From Candidatus Desulforudis audaxviator MP104C (GTDB lineage Bacteria > Bacillota > Desulfotomaculia > Desulfotomaculales > Desulforudaceae): DNA of 64,000 nt. Both the position numbers and the translations under genes were made by a program. This document shows, piece after piece, positions 8,764-17,852 of this stretch (positions are counted from its first letter, which is position 1; the number at the start of each line of letters is the position of its first letter). The stretch is from NCBI RefSeq assembly GCF_000018425.1, contig NC_010424.1:1504501-1568500 (forward strand), given 5' to 3'. The notes beneath the pieces are model-generated. The model ran no database searches, had not been told where the DNA came from, and saw nothing but the letters and a program-made list of their open reading frames with translations.

Positions 8764-9460
8764 CGCCGCCACCTCCGGCATACTTCACCACAGGCTTGTC
8801 AGGTTCGGAAAGGTCGATGTACTCCACTTTCCGGCCGTCATCCCGGACCAAAGCCAGCACTTCCAGCAACAGCACACCCTTTTGTTCCAAACGTTCCAAC
8901 TGCCCCAGGCGAATTTCAATTCCGTCAAAGGTGTACAGGATAAGCCGGAGATCATTTCCAAACCAGACTTCCGAAAGACCGGCCACCACTTCTTTCGGCA
9001 GTTTTTCGACGGCCTCCAGGGTTCGCTGCAAGTTGGGATTCCCGAACTGAACTCCTGTGATTACGGGTAGTCCGTCCCATCCCTTCCCTTTCTTACGCAC
9101 CGGAACCCCTTCCACATCCACCTCCCAAAATTCCCCGTGGATGTTTAGCAGGGCTACCGGCACCCTTTCCTCCACAATGATCCGGACCGTCGAAGGAAAC
9201 TCCCGGACCAATTCCGCTTTCCGGATTGCAGGCAGTGCTTCCAGGCGGTCTTCGGCCTCCCTCGTCTGAGCCTGGAAGATGTTGGTCCCGGGCACGATTC
9301 CACTGGCGGAACGGATCTCCTCGGCCTGCAGGTGCAGGTTGCCCTCCACCGTGATGGTATCGATCTCAAACAGCGGCGAACTAACGAGAATGAACCCTGC
9401 AACGAGAATGATGATCGAAAAAATAATAGTCTCCCACCAGTTGAGCCTGGGTCCCGGCAC
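8750..9460 (-). CDS. ftsQ: Cell division protein FtsQ/DivIB
   Basis: A 236-residue bitopic protein: short cytoplasmic N-terminus, one membrane helix (IIFSIIILVAGFILVSS, about residues 12-28), a POTRA domain starting FEIDTITVEGNLHLQAEEI, then the FtsQ/DivIB beta domain (WEVDVEGVPV, VWFGNDLRLILYT). It bridges FtsL and the septal synthase during division. The position between murA and ftsZ is the standard one. The GTG start is the only good choice. Confidence 0.93.
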   Translation of the reverse strand: MPGPRLNWWETIIFSIIILVAGFILVSSPLFEIDTITVEGNLHLQAEEIRSASGIVPGTNIFQAQTREAEDRLEALPAIRKAELVREFPSTVRIIVEERVPVALLNIHGEFWEVDVEGVPVRKKGKGWDGLPVITGVQFGNPNLQRTLEAVEKLPKEVVAGLSEVWFGNDLRLILYTFDGIEIRLGQLERLEQKGVLLLEVLALVRDDGRKVEYIDLSEPDKPVVKYAGGGGDVEE

Positions 9461-9536
9461 GGTTCAAACCCCCTGAATACGATATTATAACTCCGTTACC
9501 GGGACTTGTCCAAATCTTAACCAAATAAAGGGCGGG

Positions 9537-10790
9537 CTATGCCCGCGCCCTTATGATCTCTGCTCCCAAATTACGGTATTTTTCTTCCAGTTTCTCGTAA
9601 CCCCGGTCGATGTGCTCGATCTGTTCCACGACGGTGGTGTTCTCGGCACCGAGCCCGGCAAGTACCAGTGCTGCCCCCGCCCGCAGGTCGGAAGCTTCCA
9701 CGAGGGCCCCACTCAAGCTCTTTTTGCCCTTGATGATCGCCGTGTTGCCTTCGAGACGGATGTCCGCCCCCAGACGCCTAAGTTCGGAAACGTGTTTGAA
9801 ACGGTTCTCGAAAATGGTTTCGGTCACCGTGGACGTCCCGTCAGCCAGACTCAGCAGGGCCACGAACTGGGGCTGCATGTCGGTGGGGAAACCGGGGTAA
9901 GGCAGCGTCCTGACATCTATGGCCCTCAGCCGCTCGGGGCAGCGGATGTGTACGGCGTCCCCGGTCACCTCAAATTCGGCTCCGGCCTCCCGGAGTTTGG
10001 CCAGGACCGGTTCCACGTGTTCCGGGATGATGCTCTCCACCGTCACCTCGCCCCCGGTAATAGCGGCGGCCACCAGGTAGGTGCCGGCCTCGATCCGGTC
10101 GGGTATCACCGTGTGCCGACAGGGATTAAGGCTTTCCACTCCTTCGATGCGGATCACATCGGTGCCCGCCCCGCTGATCTTCGCGCCCATCTGGTTCAGG
10201 TAGCTCTGCAAATCCACGACTTCGGGCTCCCGGGCCGCGTTCCGCAAGGTGGTCCGGCCACGGGCCAGGCTTGCGGCCATCATAATGTTTTCGGTGGCGC
10301 CCACGCTGGGCACATCAAGATAGATGTCGGCGCCGACAAGCCGTGCGGCGTCAGCCTTGATGAAGCCTGCCCGTTCCTCGATCCTGGCTCCTAGGGCACG
10401 CATTCCCCGCAGGTGTAGGTCCATAGGCCGGGAGCCGATGTTGCAGCCCCCGGGCTGTGAAATGAGCACGGTGCGGAACCGTCCGAGAAGCGGGCCGAGC
10501 ACCAGGTTGGAGGCGCGCATTTTGCGCATCAAGTCCTCACCGATTTCCCGGGACGCCACGTTGCGATTGTCGATCCTGAGACAGTGGTCCTCCCGGTTGA
10601 TGCGGGCCCCGAGGTACTCCAGAAGCTCGACCATCACCTCTACATCCTGCAGATTGGGCACATTTTTGATGAAGGACTCTCCCCCGTACAAAAGGCTGGC
10701 CCCCAAAATCGGGAGTACGGCATTTTTGGCACCGCTGACCGTAATGGTCCCTTTAAGGCGGTTTCCCCCCTTGATGATAATACGCTCCAT
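9537..10790 (-). CDS. murA: UDP-N-acetylglucosamine 1-carboxyvinyltransferase MurA
   Basis: A 417-residue EPSP-synthase-fold enzyme catalysing the first committed step of peptidoglycan synthesis, transfer of enolpyruvate from PEP to UDP-GlcNAc. The catalytic loop [19 protein letters not shown] contains the reactive Cys at residue 116, so the enzyme should be fosfomycin-sensitive by family rule. The substrate motif [10 protein letters not shown] is near residue 20. It starts 13 bases after murB, and the dcw order murC-murB-murA-ftsQ is continuous. Confidence 0.96.
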   Translation of the reverse strand: MERIIIKGGNRLKGTITVSGAKNAVLPILGASLLYGGESFIKNVPNLQDVEVMVELLEYLGARINREDHCLRIDNRNVASREIGEDLMRKMRASNLVLGPLLGRFRTVLISQPGGCNIGSRPMDLHLRGMRALGARIEERAGFIKADAARLVGADIYLDVPSVGATENIMMAASLARGRTTLRNAAREPEVVDLQSYLNQMGAKISGAGTDVIRIEGVESLNPCRHTVIPDRIEAGTYLVAAAITGGEVTVESIIPEHVEPVLAKLREAGAEFEVTGDAVHIRCPERLRAIDVRTLPYPGFPTDMQPQFVALLSLADGTSTVTETIFENRFKHVSELRRLGADIRLEGNTAIIKGKKSLSGALVEASDLRAGAALVLAGLGAENTTVVEQIEHIDRGYEKLEEKYRNLGAEIIRARA

Positions 10791-10803
10791 ATGTCACCCC
10801 GCC

Positions 10804-11706
10804 TTAGAAATCACCCATCAAATTCACCTCTAGTCCCAACTCGATCCCGAATTTATCACCTACTAACTGGCGGACCTGCCTGATCAACTCCATAATGTCC
10901 CGTGCCGTGGCTCCGCCCGTATTTAACACGAAATTCGCGTGCTTGTATGATACTTCGGCGCCCCCCACCCGCAGGCCTTTGCCGCCCGCGGCCTCAATCA
11001 GCCGCCCGGCCGAATCACCCGGCGGATTCTTGAATACGCAACCCGCACTCGGCTGCTCAAGCGGCTGGGTTTCCCGGCGCCGGTTCAAAAACCGCTCGAT
11101 TTCGCGGCCGATTTCGTCCCTGTCTTTCGGAAAACACCGCAAGGCCACCGCAGTAACGATTTCCTTTCCGGCCTGGATATTGCTCCACCGGTATCGGAAA
11201 CCGAGTTCGCCTGCCGACCGCCGCTGGACTGTTCCCGAACGGTCGACCATCGTTACCTCTTCCACCCGGTCACCCATGCACAGTCCGTTGGCACCGGCGT
11301 TCATTACCACCGCCCCGCCCAACGAAGCCGGAATTCCGGCCATAAATTCCAGTCCCCCCAGACCGGACTCCCACGCCGTCCTGAGCAAACGGGAAAGCCT
11401 GACTCCACCCTGTGCCAGAATTACGTTCCCGTCGAGCACCACCCGGTCCATACCGGAACCCATCCGGACCACGACCCCCCGCAAGCCCGCGTCACTTACC
11501 AGCAGGTTGGAGCCGTTGCCCATCACGGTCAGCGGCAGCCCCCGCTCGGCGGTGAAACGCAGCACGAACTGCAGGTCTTCAATTACGGCTGGCTCCACGA
11601 AATAATCGGCCGGACCGCCGACCCGCCAGGTGGTGTGGGCCCCTAGCATCTCGCCGACGCGGATCGAACCTCGGATCCCTGCTTTCAGGTCCAGGTAAAC
11701 TTCCAT
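10804..11706 (-). CDS. murB: UDP-N-acetylenolpyruvoylglucosamine reductase MurB
   Basis: A 300-residue FAD- and NADPH-dependent reductase that converts the MurA product to UDP-MurNAc. The FAD-binding segment TTWRVGGPADYFVEP, GNGSNLLVSDAGLRGVVVR, the GIPASLGGAVVMNAGANG motif, catalytic Ser in PSAGCVFKNP and the C-terminal HANFVLNTGGATARD are all present. It lies 6 bases after murC, with GGGGGG upstream of its ATG. Confidence 0.95.
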   Translation of the reverse strand: MEVYLDLKAGIRGSIRVGEMLGAHTTWRVGGPADYFVEPAVIEDLQFVLRFTAERGLPLTVMGNGSNLLVSDAGLRGVVVRMGSGMDRVVLDGNVILAQGGVRLSRLLRTAWESGLGGLEFMAGIPASLGGAVVMNAGANGLCMGDRVEEVTMVDRSGTVQRRSAGELGFRYRWSNIQAGKEIVTAVALRCFPKDRDEIGREIERFLNRRRETQPLEQPSAGCVFKNPPGDSAGRLIEAAGGKGLRVGGAEVSYKHANFVLNTGGATARDIMELIRQVRQLVGDKFGIELGLEVNLMGDF

Positions 11707-11712
11707 AAAATA

Positions 11713-13080
11713 TTAACCCCCCAGGATCTGGAGCAGCGCCCGCCCACTCTTCCAGATGTCCCCGGCGCCCAGGGTGATCACCAGGTCGCCCTCCCGGACC
11801 ACCGACGCCAGGTGGGCCACCAACTCGTCCTGCTCTTCAAACAGTAAGGGTTCGACCCGCTGCTGCTTCTGAATCTCGTCTCTGATCAACCGGGCGGTCA
11901 CGCCCGGAATTGGTTTTTCCCCGGCCGGGTAAATCCTGCTTAAAAGCACCTGGTCGGCGGCCGTGAAGGCCTTGCCGAACTCCGCGTGCAGGAACTTGGT
12001 GCGCGTATAGCGGTGCGGCTGAAACACGGCGATCAGGCGCTTCGGCCTGGTCTGGCGCGCTGCTTCCAGCGTGGCTTTGATTTCCGTGGGGTGGTGGGCG
12101 TAGTCATCAACCACCCGCACCCCCCGGCTCTCCCCTACGAGTTCGAACCGCCGCCGGACTCCCCGGAAGTCCCTAAGTGCCCGGGCAATCTCCGGAAACT
12201 CCAATCCCAGGTGCCGGCCCACGGCCACCACCGCCAACGCGTTCAAAAGGTTGTGACGGCCCGGAATGGTCAGTTCGAACCGGCCCAGAAGCTCCCGTCT
12301 CCAGTAAACCTCGGCGCTTGAAACTGCACAGTTCAGGTGGAATCCGGCCAGACGGTAGTCGGCATCGGGCGCACAGCCGTAGGTAATGACCGGAAAAGGC
12401 AACTCATGCGCCATCTGCCGTAGAAAGGGGTCGTCATAGTTTAAGACGGCCACCCCATCCCGCGGCACTTTGAAGATAAACTCCCGGAAGGCCCTCCGAA
12501 TGGCATCCACCGTCCGGTAGTAGTCCAGGTGATCGTCCTCCACGTTCGTGACGATCACAATGGAAGGGTGAAGGAGGGAAAAAGACCCGTCACTTTCGTC
12601 GGCCTCTGCGACCAGATACTCCCCGCCGCCCGCTTTGGCGTTTCCGAAGCCGTTCATTTCGCCACCGATAATCACCGTGGGGTCCAATCCCGTCCGTTCC
12701 AGCAGGAAGGCCACCAGTGAGGTAGTGGTGGTCTTACCGTGGGCTCCGGCGACCGCGATCCCCTTCCACTGGTGCATCAGACGCCCCAACATCTCCGCCC
12801 GGGGGATAACGGGCAGGCCCCGTTTGCGCGCAATCACCAGTTCCGGATTGTCGGGCGGTATGGCGGACGAATACACCACCAGTTCGGCTGCGCCCACATG
12901 AGACGGGGAATGCCCGTAGAAAACCCGGGCCCCCAGCATCTGCAACTTGTCGGTGACTTCCGACTTCTTGAGGTCCGAGCCGCTTACCATGTACCCGTGG
13001 TCCAGAAGCACCATGGCGATACCACTCATTCCAGCCCCGCCGATACCGACGAAATGTACGCGTTCGGGTGTTAGAGGCAT
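11713..13080 (-). CDS. murC: UDP-N-acetylmuramate--L-alanine ligase MurC
   Basis: A 455-residue Mur ligase that adds L-Ala to UDP-MurNAc. The N-terminal Rossmann motif FVGIGGAGMSGIA, ATP loop GAHGKTTTT at residues 112-120, central NVEDDHLDYY and C-terminal DDYAHHPTEIKATL with FQPHRYTRT fix the assignment. It is preceded by a 119-base gap after murG, one of the few breaks in the cluster, containing an imperfect GACAGG/CCTGTC inverted repeat of unknown role. Ribosome site GGAGGAAGGAG precedes the ATG. Confidence 0.96.
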   Translation of the reverse strand: MPLTPERVHFVGIGGAGMSGIAMVLLDHGYMVSGSDLKKSEVTDKLQMLGARVFYGHSPSHVGAAELVVYSSAIPPDNPELVIARKRGLPVIPRAEMLGRLMHQWKGIAVAGAHGKTTTTSLVAFLLERTGLDPTVIIGGEMNGFGNAKAGGGEYLVAEADESDGSFSLLHPSIVIVTNVEDDHLDYYRTVDAIRRAFREFIFKVPRDGVAVLNYDDPFLRQMAHELPFPVITYGCAPDADYRLAGFHLNCAVSSAEVYWRRELLGRFELTIPGRHNLLNALAVVAVGRHLGLEFPEIARALRDFRGVRRRFELVGESRGVRVVDDYAHHPTEIKATLEAARQTRPKRLIAVFQPHRYTRTKFLHAEFGKAFTAADQVLLSRIYPAGEKPIPGVTARLIRDEIQKQQRVEPLLFEEQDELVAHLASVVREGDLVITLGAGDIWKSGRALLQILGG

Positions 13081-13199
13081 ATAAACTTGCTCCTTCCTCC
13101 AGGGCGTCTGTTCTTTGTATACTATGCGTACTCCAGACAGGGTGTTACGTTAGCCTGTCCGGGACCGTAAGAATTCAATGCCGTGTGAACATGTTTCAA

Positions 13200-14321
13200 T
13201 TATCTCGTTCCTTTTCCTGCAAGCTTCTCGATGATGTCGAGAATACTGTCCAGTGCGCGCGGTTTACCCAGGGCTTTGCTGGCCTGACGCATCGCTGCCA
13301 GTTTCCGGGGGTCGTTCCAAAGGGCGGCGACCGCGGCCAGAAGACCCTGTCCGGTCAATTCCCGGTCCAGAATCAATACCGCCGCACCCCGCTCGGAAAG
13401 TGCCCGGGCGTTGTACTCCTGGTGGTTTCCGGTGGCGAACGGATAAGGCACCAGAATGCTCGGGAGCCCGAGCGCCGTGAGTTCCGCGATGGTCGAAGCG
13501 CCGGACCGGCAGATCACCAGGTCCGCCGCGCCCAGGAGGGCGGCGATTTCGTGGAAGTAGGGGGCGACCACAATGTTGCCGGGCGCCTTCGCCGTGGAGC
13601 CGGTACCCTTCAACAGCGGGGCGAACTCGTCGTATCCGGCCGTTCCGGTGGCGTGAAACAACCGTACACCGGGGTGTTCACGGAAGGCCTGTACAACCGG
13701 TATCATGGCCTGATTGAGGCTCCTGGCACCACGACTGCCCCCGAAGGACAGCAGCACGAAGGCGTGGTCCGGAATGCCCAGGTGCCTGCGCGCCTGTTCC
13801 CGGCGCGTGTTTAGGATTTCCGGCCGTACCGGCAGACCCGTGAGAATGATCCGGGCCCGGGCCGGAAAGTGCCCGGCGGCCTCCACAAAGGTCACCGCCG
13901 TACGGCTGGCATAGCGGGACAGCATCCGATTGGTCAGACCGGGCAAGGCATTCTGCTCGTGAATCAGGGTCTTGATCCCCCGCAGCGCCGCGGCCAGCAC
14001 CACCGGTCCGCACACGTAACCGCCGGTGCCCACCACCACTTGCGGGCGGAAGCGGCGCATCAGGGACAACGACGCCCCCAGGCCGCGCCCCGCCCGCAGC
14101 ACCGCCGCCAGGTTCGTGGGGCTTAAACCCCGCTTTAATCCTGCCGCCGGAATGGCGTGAAACGGCAAGCCCGTGCGCGGGACGATTTCAGTTTCCAGTC
14201 CCCGGCTTGTCCCGACGTAGAGCAGGTCGGCGTCAGGATGACGCCGCTTGATTCCCTCCGCAATCGCCAGCGCCGGGTAGATGTGGCCGCCGGTACCGCC
14301 TCCGGCAATAATCACGCGCAA
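13200..14321 (-). CDS. murG: UDP-GlcNAc:undecaprenyl-PP-MurNAc-pentapeptide GlcNAc transferase MurG
   Basis: A 373-residue GT28 glycosyltransferase converting lipid I to lipid II at the inner face of the membrane. N-terminal MRVIIAGGGTGGHIYPALAIAEG, G-loop GTGGYVCGPVVLAA, HEQNALPG and the C-terminal donor site ADLVICRSGASTIAEL and PYPFATGNHQEYNA are diagnostic. A TTG codon at 14321 is the start. Located between ftsW and murC as in Bacillus-type clusters. Confidence 0.96.
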   Translation of the reverse strand: MRVIIAGGGTGGHIYPALAIAEGIKRRHPDADLLYVGTSRGLETEIVPRTGLPFHAIPAAGLKRGLSPTNLAAVLRAGRGLGASLSLMRRFRPQVVVGTGGYVCGPVVLAAALRGIKTLIHEQNALPGLTNRMLSRYASRTAVTFVEAAGHFPARARIILTGLPVRPEILNTRREQARRHLGIPDHAFVLLSFGGSRGARSLNQAMIPVVQAFREHPGVRLFHATGTAGYDEFAPLLKGTGSTAKAPGNIVVAPYFHEIAALLGAADLVICRSGASTIAELTALGLPSILVPYPFATGNHQEYNARALSERGAAVLILDRELTGQGLLAAVAALWNDPRKLAAMRQASKALGKPRALDSILDIIEKLAGKGTR

Positions 14322-14350
14322 AAAGCCCAGACCTCACTTCGTGGTGTTAT

Positions 14351-15454
14351 TCACTTAGCAGTGGCATACTTGGAAATATTCAGCAAGATTCCCACGCCGA
14401 TCAGGGAAAAAACAAGGGAGTTGCCCCCGAAACTGATAAAAGGCAGTGTAATCCCAGTTACCGGCATGCTCCCGGTGACCACCCCGATGTTAATGATGGC
14501 CTGCAAGGAAATACCCACCGTCAACCCGGTGGCCATGAGGCTGGAAAAAGCATCGGGCGCGGAAACCGCGATCCTCAACCCCCGCCACACGAAGACCGCA
14601 AAAAGACAGATGATTAGAAAGGCCCCGATGAAACCCAATTCCTCGCCCACCACCGCGAAAATGAAGTCGGTGTGTTGCGCGGGCAGGTACAGGAATTTTT
14701 GCTTGCCCTGACCGAGACCGGTGCCGAAGAGCCCGCCCGAGCCCAGGGCGTAAAGCGACTGGATGATGTGGAACCCGCTGCCCTGCGGGTCCTGCCAGGG
14801 ATCCAGGAAGGCAAACAGCCGCTGCAGCCGGTACGGGGCGACGGCGATGGCCACTCCGACACCTGCCAGGCCGACCACACCGAGGCCCGCCAATACACTG
14901 AGCCGGGCTCCGGCCGCAAAGAACATCATGAAGATGGTCCCAGCCAGGGTAACCGCAGTGCCCAGGTCGGGCTGGAGCAGGATCAGGCCGCAAGCGGCCC
15001 CCAGCATGACCAGGAACGGGAGAAGTCCACGGGTAAAATTCTGCACCAGCTCGCCCTTCCGGCTCAGGCCGTAAGCGGTGAACACAACGAGGCACAGCTT
15101 TATGAACTCGGACGGCTGGAAGGTGACCGGGCCGACCCCGATCCACCGCCGCGCCCCGTACGCCTCCATTCCGATCCCCGGGATGACCACCAGGATCAGC
15201 AGGACAAAGGCCGCGGCAAGCATCGGCAGAGCCCAGCGCCGCCAGTTCCAGTAGTCCCAGTTCATAACCAGGAACATCGCCGTCAGGCCGATCAGGGCCC
15301 AGAGCAGTTGACGCTTAAAGTAATAGAAACTGTCGTTGTAGTGCACGAGAGAGCTGTATTCGCTGGCGCTCAAGATCATGACCAGGCCGATGCTCAACAT
15401 CATGAACACGGTCAGGAAAAGCAGGAAATCAGGCGCCCGGCTGGTTTTCGGCAA
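14351..15454 (-). CDS. ftsW: FtsW/SpoVE-family peptidoglycan glycosyltransferase
   Basis: A 367-residue SEDS protein with about ten membrane helices. The conserved segments RRWIGVGPVTFQPSEFIKL (with the catalytic-type Asp region), LQPDLGTAVTLAGT, AQHTDFIFAVVGEELGF and the C-terminal GITLPFISFGGNSLV are present. It polymerises glycan strands with a class B penicillin-binding protein, here most likely SpoVD. The dcw position equals spoVE/ftsW. As only one dcw copy exists, it may serve both vegetative division and cortex synthesis (inference). TTG start with GGGAGG upstream. Confidence 0.9.
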   Translation of the reverse strand: MPKTSRAPDFLLFLTVFMMLSIGLVMILSASEYSSLVHYNDSFYYFKRQLLWALIGLTAMFLVMNWDYWNWRRWALPMLAAAFVLLILVVIPGIGMEAYGARRWIGVGPVTFQPSEFIKLCLVVFTAYGLSRKGELVQNFTRGLLPFLVMLGAACGLILLQPDLGTAVTLAGTIFMMFFAAGARLSVLAGLGVVGLAGVGVAIAVAPYRLQRLFAFLDPWQDPQGSGFHIIQSLYALGSGGLFGTGLGQGKQKFLYLPAQHTDFIFAVVGEELGFIGAFLIICLFAVFVWRGLRIAVSAPDAFSSLMATGLTVGISLQAIINIGVVTGSMPVTGITLPFISFGGNSLVFSLIGVGILLNISKYATAK

Positions 15455-15481
15455 CTAACCCGCCTCCCTTGCCTCTCACCT

Positions 15482-16840
15482 CTATTCATTTGCCAGCTCC
15501 CGTACCAGACTGCGAAAGAGGTCGCCTCGCTCCTCGTAGTTCCGGAACATATCCCAACTGGCGCACGCCGGGGACAAAAGCACCACCTCGCCGGGCCGGG
15601 CAGCATCCCGCGCCAGTTGTACCGCACCGGGCAGGTCTTTCGCCCGCAGGACCTCCCCCAGGCCCGCCCGGGCAGCGGCGGCCGCCATCTCCGCGGCGCA
15701 CTCCCCGATAATGACCAGAACCCGCACCTTTTCCCGGGCTTTCTCCATAAAGGCGGTAAAATCGTTGCCCTTGTTGCGCCCGCCGGCGATCAGAACCACC
15801 GGGCCCGCGTACGCGTCAAGAGCTCGGATGGCCGCGTCCGGATTGGTGGCCTTGGAATCGTTGACGTACTCCACCCCACCGACCCAGCCGACCGTCTCCA
15901 GCCGGTGCGGGACACCCTGGAAAGAAGTCAGCGCTCGGCCCAGGGCGGACGGCCCGATACCCAGCACCCAGCCAGCCGCCGTTGCCGCGAGCGCATTCTC
16001 GACGTTGTGCGCGCCCGGGATGGACAGGGTCCGGACCGGGCAGACGGCCGCTTCCTTTCCCCCGGCCCGTGCCATAATCTGGCCGTCCTGGATAAACACA
16101 CCTTGCTCTAATTTATGCTGGCGGCTGAAGAATATGACCTCGGCCCGCGTCCGGGAGGCCAGTGCCCTGGTGCGCGGGTCGTCGAAATTTAATACGGTCC
16201 AATCGGACGCTTGCTGGTTGGCGAAGATGGCGGCTTTGGCTTCGATGTAGGCTTCCATGGTGCCGTGTCGGTCCAGGTGATCAGAAGTTAGGTTTAGGAT
16301 GACCGCCACCCGGGGACGGAAATCGCGGGTGGTTTCGAGCTGGAAACTCGACACCTCGGCCACGATTACGTCTTGGGGGCCGTAGTTCTCGACCTCCGTA
16401 ATCAGGGGCACCCCGATGTTCCCGGCGACCAGGGTGCGGCGGCCGGCTTGCCGGAACAACTCCCCCAGCAAGGCGGTGGTGGTGGTCTTCCCGTTGGTGC
16501 CCGTTACGGCCACGACCGGGGAGCGCGTGAACCACCAGGCCAATTCCAGTTCCCCGATCACGGGGATGCCAAGCCGCCGGCCCTCGGCCACGGGCGGAAC
16601 GTCCAGGGGCACACCCGGACTGACCACGATCAGGTCCCAGCGCCCGGGAGAAACCCGGGGGTAGAAGCCCAGGCTCAGAATCACGCCGTTTAAAGCACCC
16701 AGTTTGAGGTCCTCCAGCTTTTTGATGTCGGTCAGGGTTACCGCCACGCCCTGCGACGTGAGAAACCGCGCCGCCGCTTGGCCGCTTTTCCCCGCGCCGA
16801 CCACCAGAACGCTCTTTCCTGCCAGCTGCACTTCCTTCAC
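15482..16840 (-). CDS. murD: UDP-N-acetylmuramoyl-L-alanine--D-glutamate ligase MurD
   Basis: A 452-residue Mur ligase adding D-Glu. N-terminal SVLVVGAGKSGQAAARFL, ATP loop VTGTNGKTTTTALLGEL, NLTSDHLDRHGTMEAY and C-terminal DSKATNPDAAIRAL with LLSPACASWDMF are present. The GTG at 16840, 7 bases after the mraY stop, gives family length; a longer frame reaching 16942 would overlap mraY by 95 bases and encodes an atypical Trp-rich N-terminus. Confidence 0.95.
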   Translation of the reverse strand: MKEVQLAGKSVLVVGAGKSGQAAARFLTSQGVAVTLTDIKKLEDLKLGALNGVILSLGFYPRVSPGRWDLIVVSPGVPLDVPPVAEGRRLGIPVIGELELAWWFTRSPVVAVTGTNGKTTTTALLGELFRQAGRRTLVAGNIGVPLITEVENYGPQDVIVAEVSSFQLETTRDFRPRVAVILNLTSDHLDRHGTMEAYIEAKAAIFANQQASDWTVLNFDDPRTRALASRTRAEVIFFSRQHKLEQGVFIQDGQIMARAGGKEAAVCPVRTLSIPGAHNVENALAATAAGWVLGIGPSALGRALTSFQGVPHRLETVGWVGGVEYVNDSKATNPDAAIRALDAYAGPVVLIAGGRNKGNDFTAFMEKAREKVRVLVIIGECAAEMAAAAARAGLGEVLRAKDLPGAVQLARDAARPGEVVLLSPACASWDMFRNYEERGDLFRSLVRELANE

Positions 16841-16847
16841 CCCATGT

Positions 16848-17852
16848 CTAACCAAGACCTTTAAGGCCAGCAAGGCCCAAGACGGCCAGCACCAGCCCCA
16901 CCGTCCAGAAAGTGAGCACCACCCGGGTTTCGGACCAACCAACCAGTTCGAAGTGGTGGTGCAGAGGACTCATCCGGAATACACGCCGCCCGGTGAGCTG
17001 ATACCAGATCACCTGGATGATCACGGACAGCGTTTCGATCACGAACACCCCGCCGATGATCAAGAGAAAGAGTTCACTCTTGGTGATCACGGCCGCCGCG
17101 GACAAACCGCCCCCAAGGGCCAAGGAACCGGTGTCCCCCATAAAGACCCGCGCCGGGTAAAAGTTGTAGCACAAAAAGCCGACACAACCCCCGACCAAGG
17201 CACCCAGCACGATCCCGACCCACGTTTTGTCCATTACCAGCGCAATCATGGCAAAAGCCAGCGCTGCGACCGCAAACGTTCCGGCCGCCAAGCCGTCCAG
17301 CCCGTCGGTAAGGTTGACGGCGTTGGCCGTGGCCAGAACCACGAACACGGTGACTCCCAGAAAAAACCACCAGCCCAGGTCCAGGGCCAAGCCTCCGTGA
17401 ACTACTATTCCGGAAAACGGAACGAGGAAATCGGTACCGCGCTCCAGCACGAAAACGGCCGTCACCGCCAGGGCAACAGCAATGAGCACCTGGCCCAGCA
17501 GTTTCTCCCGGGCCCGCAAGCCCAGAGACCGCTTATGCACTACTTTTGCAAAATCATCCATAAAGCCGAGCACGCCGAACCCCAGGGCAACGGCCAGCAC
17601 CAACAAACCCTCGATCCAGCCGGCCCGTACCCCCCCCGGCAGAAAGGCGACCACGAGCACGGCTGCCGCCGCCCCGAAAAGAAAGATCACGCCGCCCATC
17701 GTGGGTGTTCCCGTCTTTTGCAGGTGCCGGGTCGGACCGTCGGAACGTACCCGCTGGCCGAATCGCAGGCGGTGCAGAAGCGGGATTACGACGGGACCCA
17801 GGACCAGCGTCACCAGGAAAGCCACCCCGGCGGCTACCAGTACCGGAATCAA
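16848..17852 (-). CDS. mraY: Phospho-N-acetylmuramoyl-pentapeptide transferase MraY
   Basis: A 334-residue polytopic enzyme making lipid I from UDP-MurNAc-pentapeptide and undecaprenyl phosphate. About ten membrane helices, with the catalytic motifs TPTMGGVIFL, GFMDDFAKVV (aspartate pair), NAVNLTDGLDGLAAG, VFMGDTGSLALGG and MSPLHHHFEL. A TTG start overlaps the murF stop by 4 bases, indicating coupled translation. Confidence 0.96.
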   Translation of the reverse strand: MIPVLVAAGVAFLVTLVLGPVVIPLLHRLRFGQRVRSDGPTRHLQKTGTPTMGGVIFLFGAAAAVLVVAFLPGGVRAGWIEGLLVLAVALGFGVLGFMDDFAKVVHKRSLGLRAREKLLGQVLIAVALAVTAVFVLERGTDFLVPFSGIVVHGGLALDLGWWFFLGVTVFVVLATANAVNLTDGLDGLAAGTFAVAALAFAMIALVMDKTWVGIVLGALVGGCVGFLCYNFYPARVFMGDTGSLALGGGLSAAAVITKSELFLLIIGGVFVIETLSVIIQVIWYQLTGRRVFRMSPLHHHFELVGWSETRVVLTFWTVGLVLAVLGLAGLKGLG

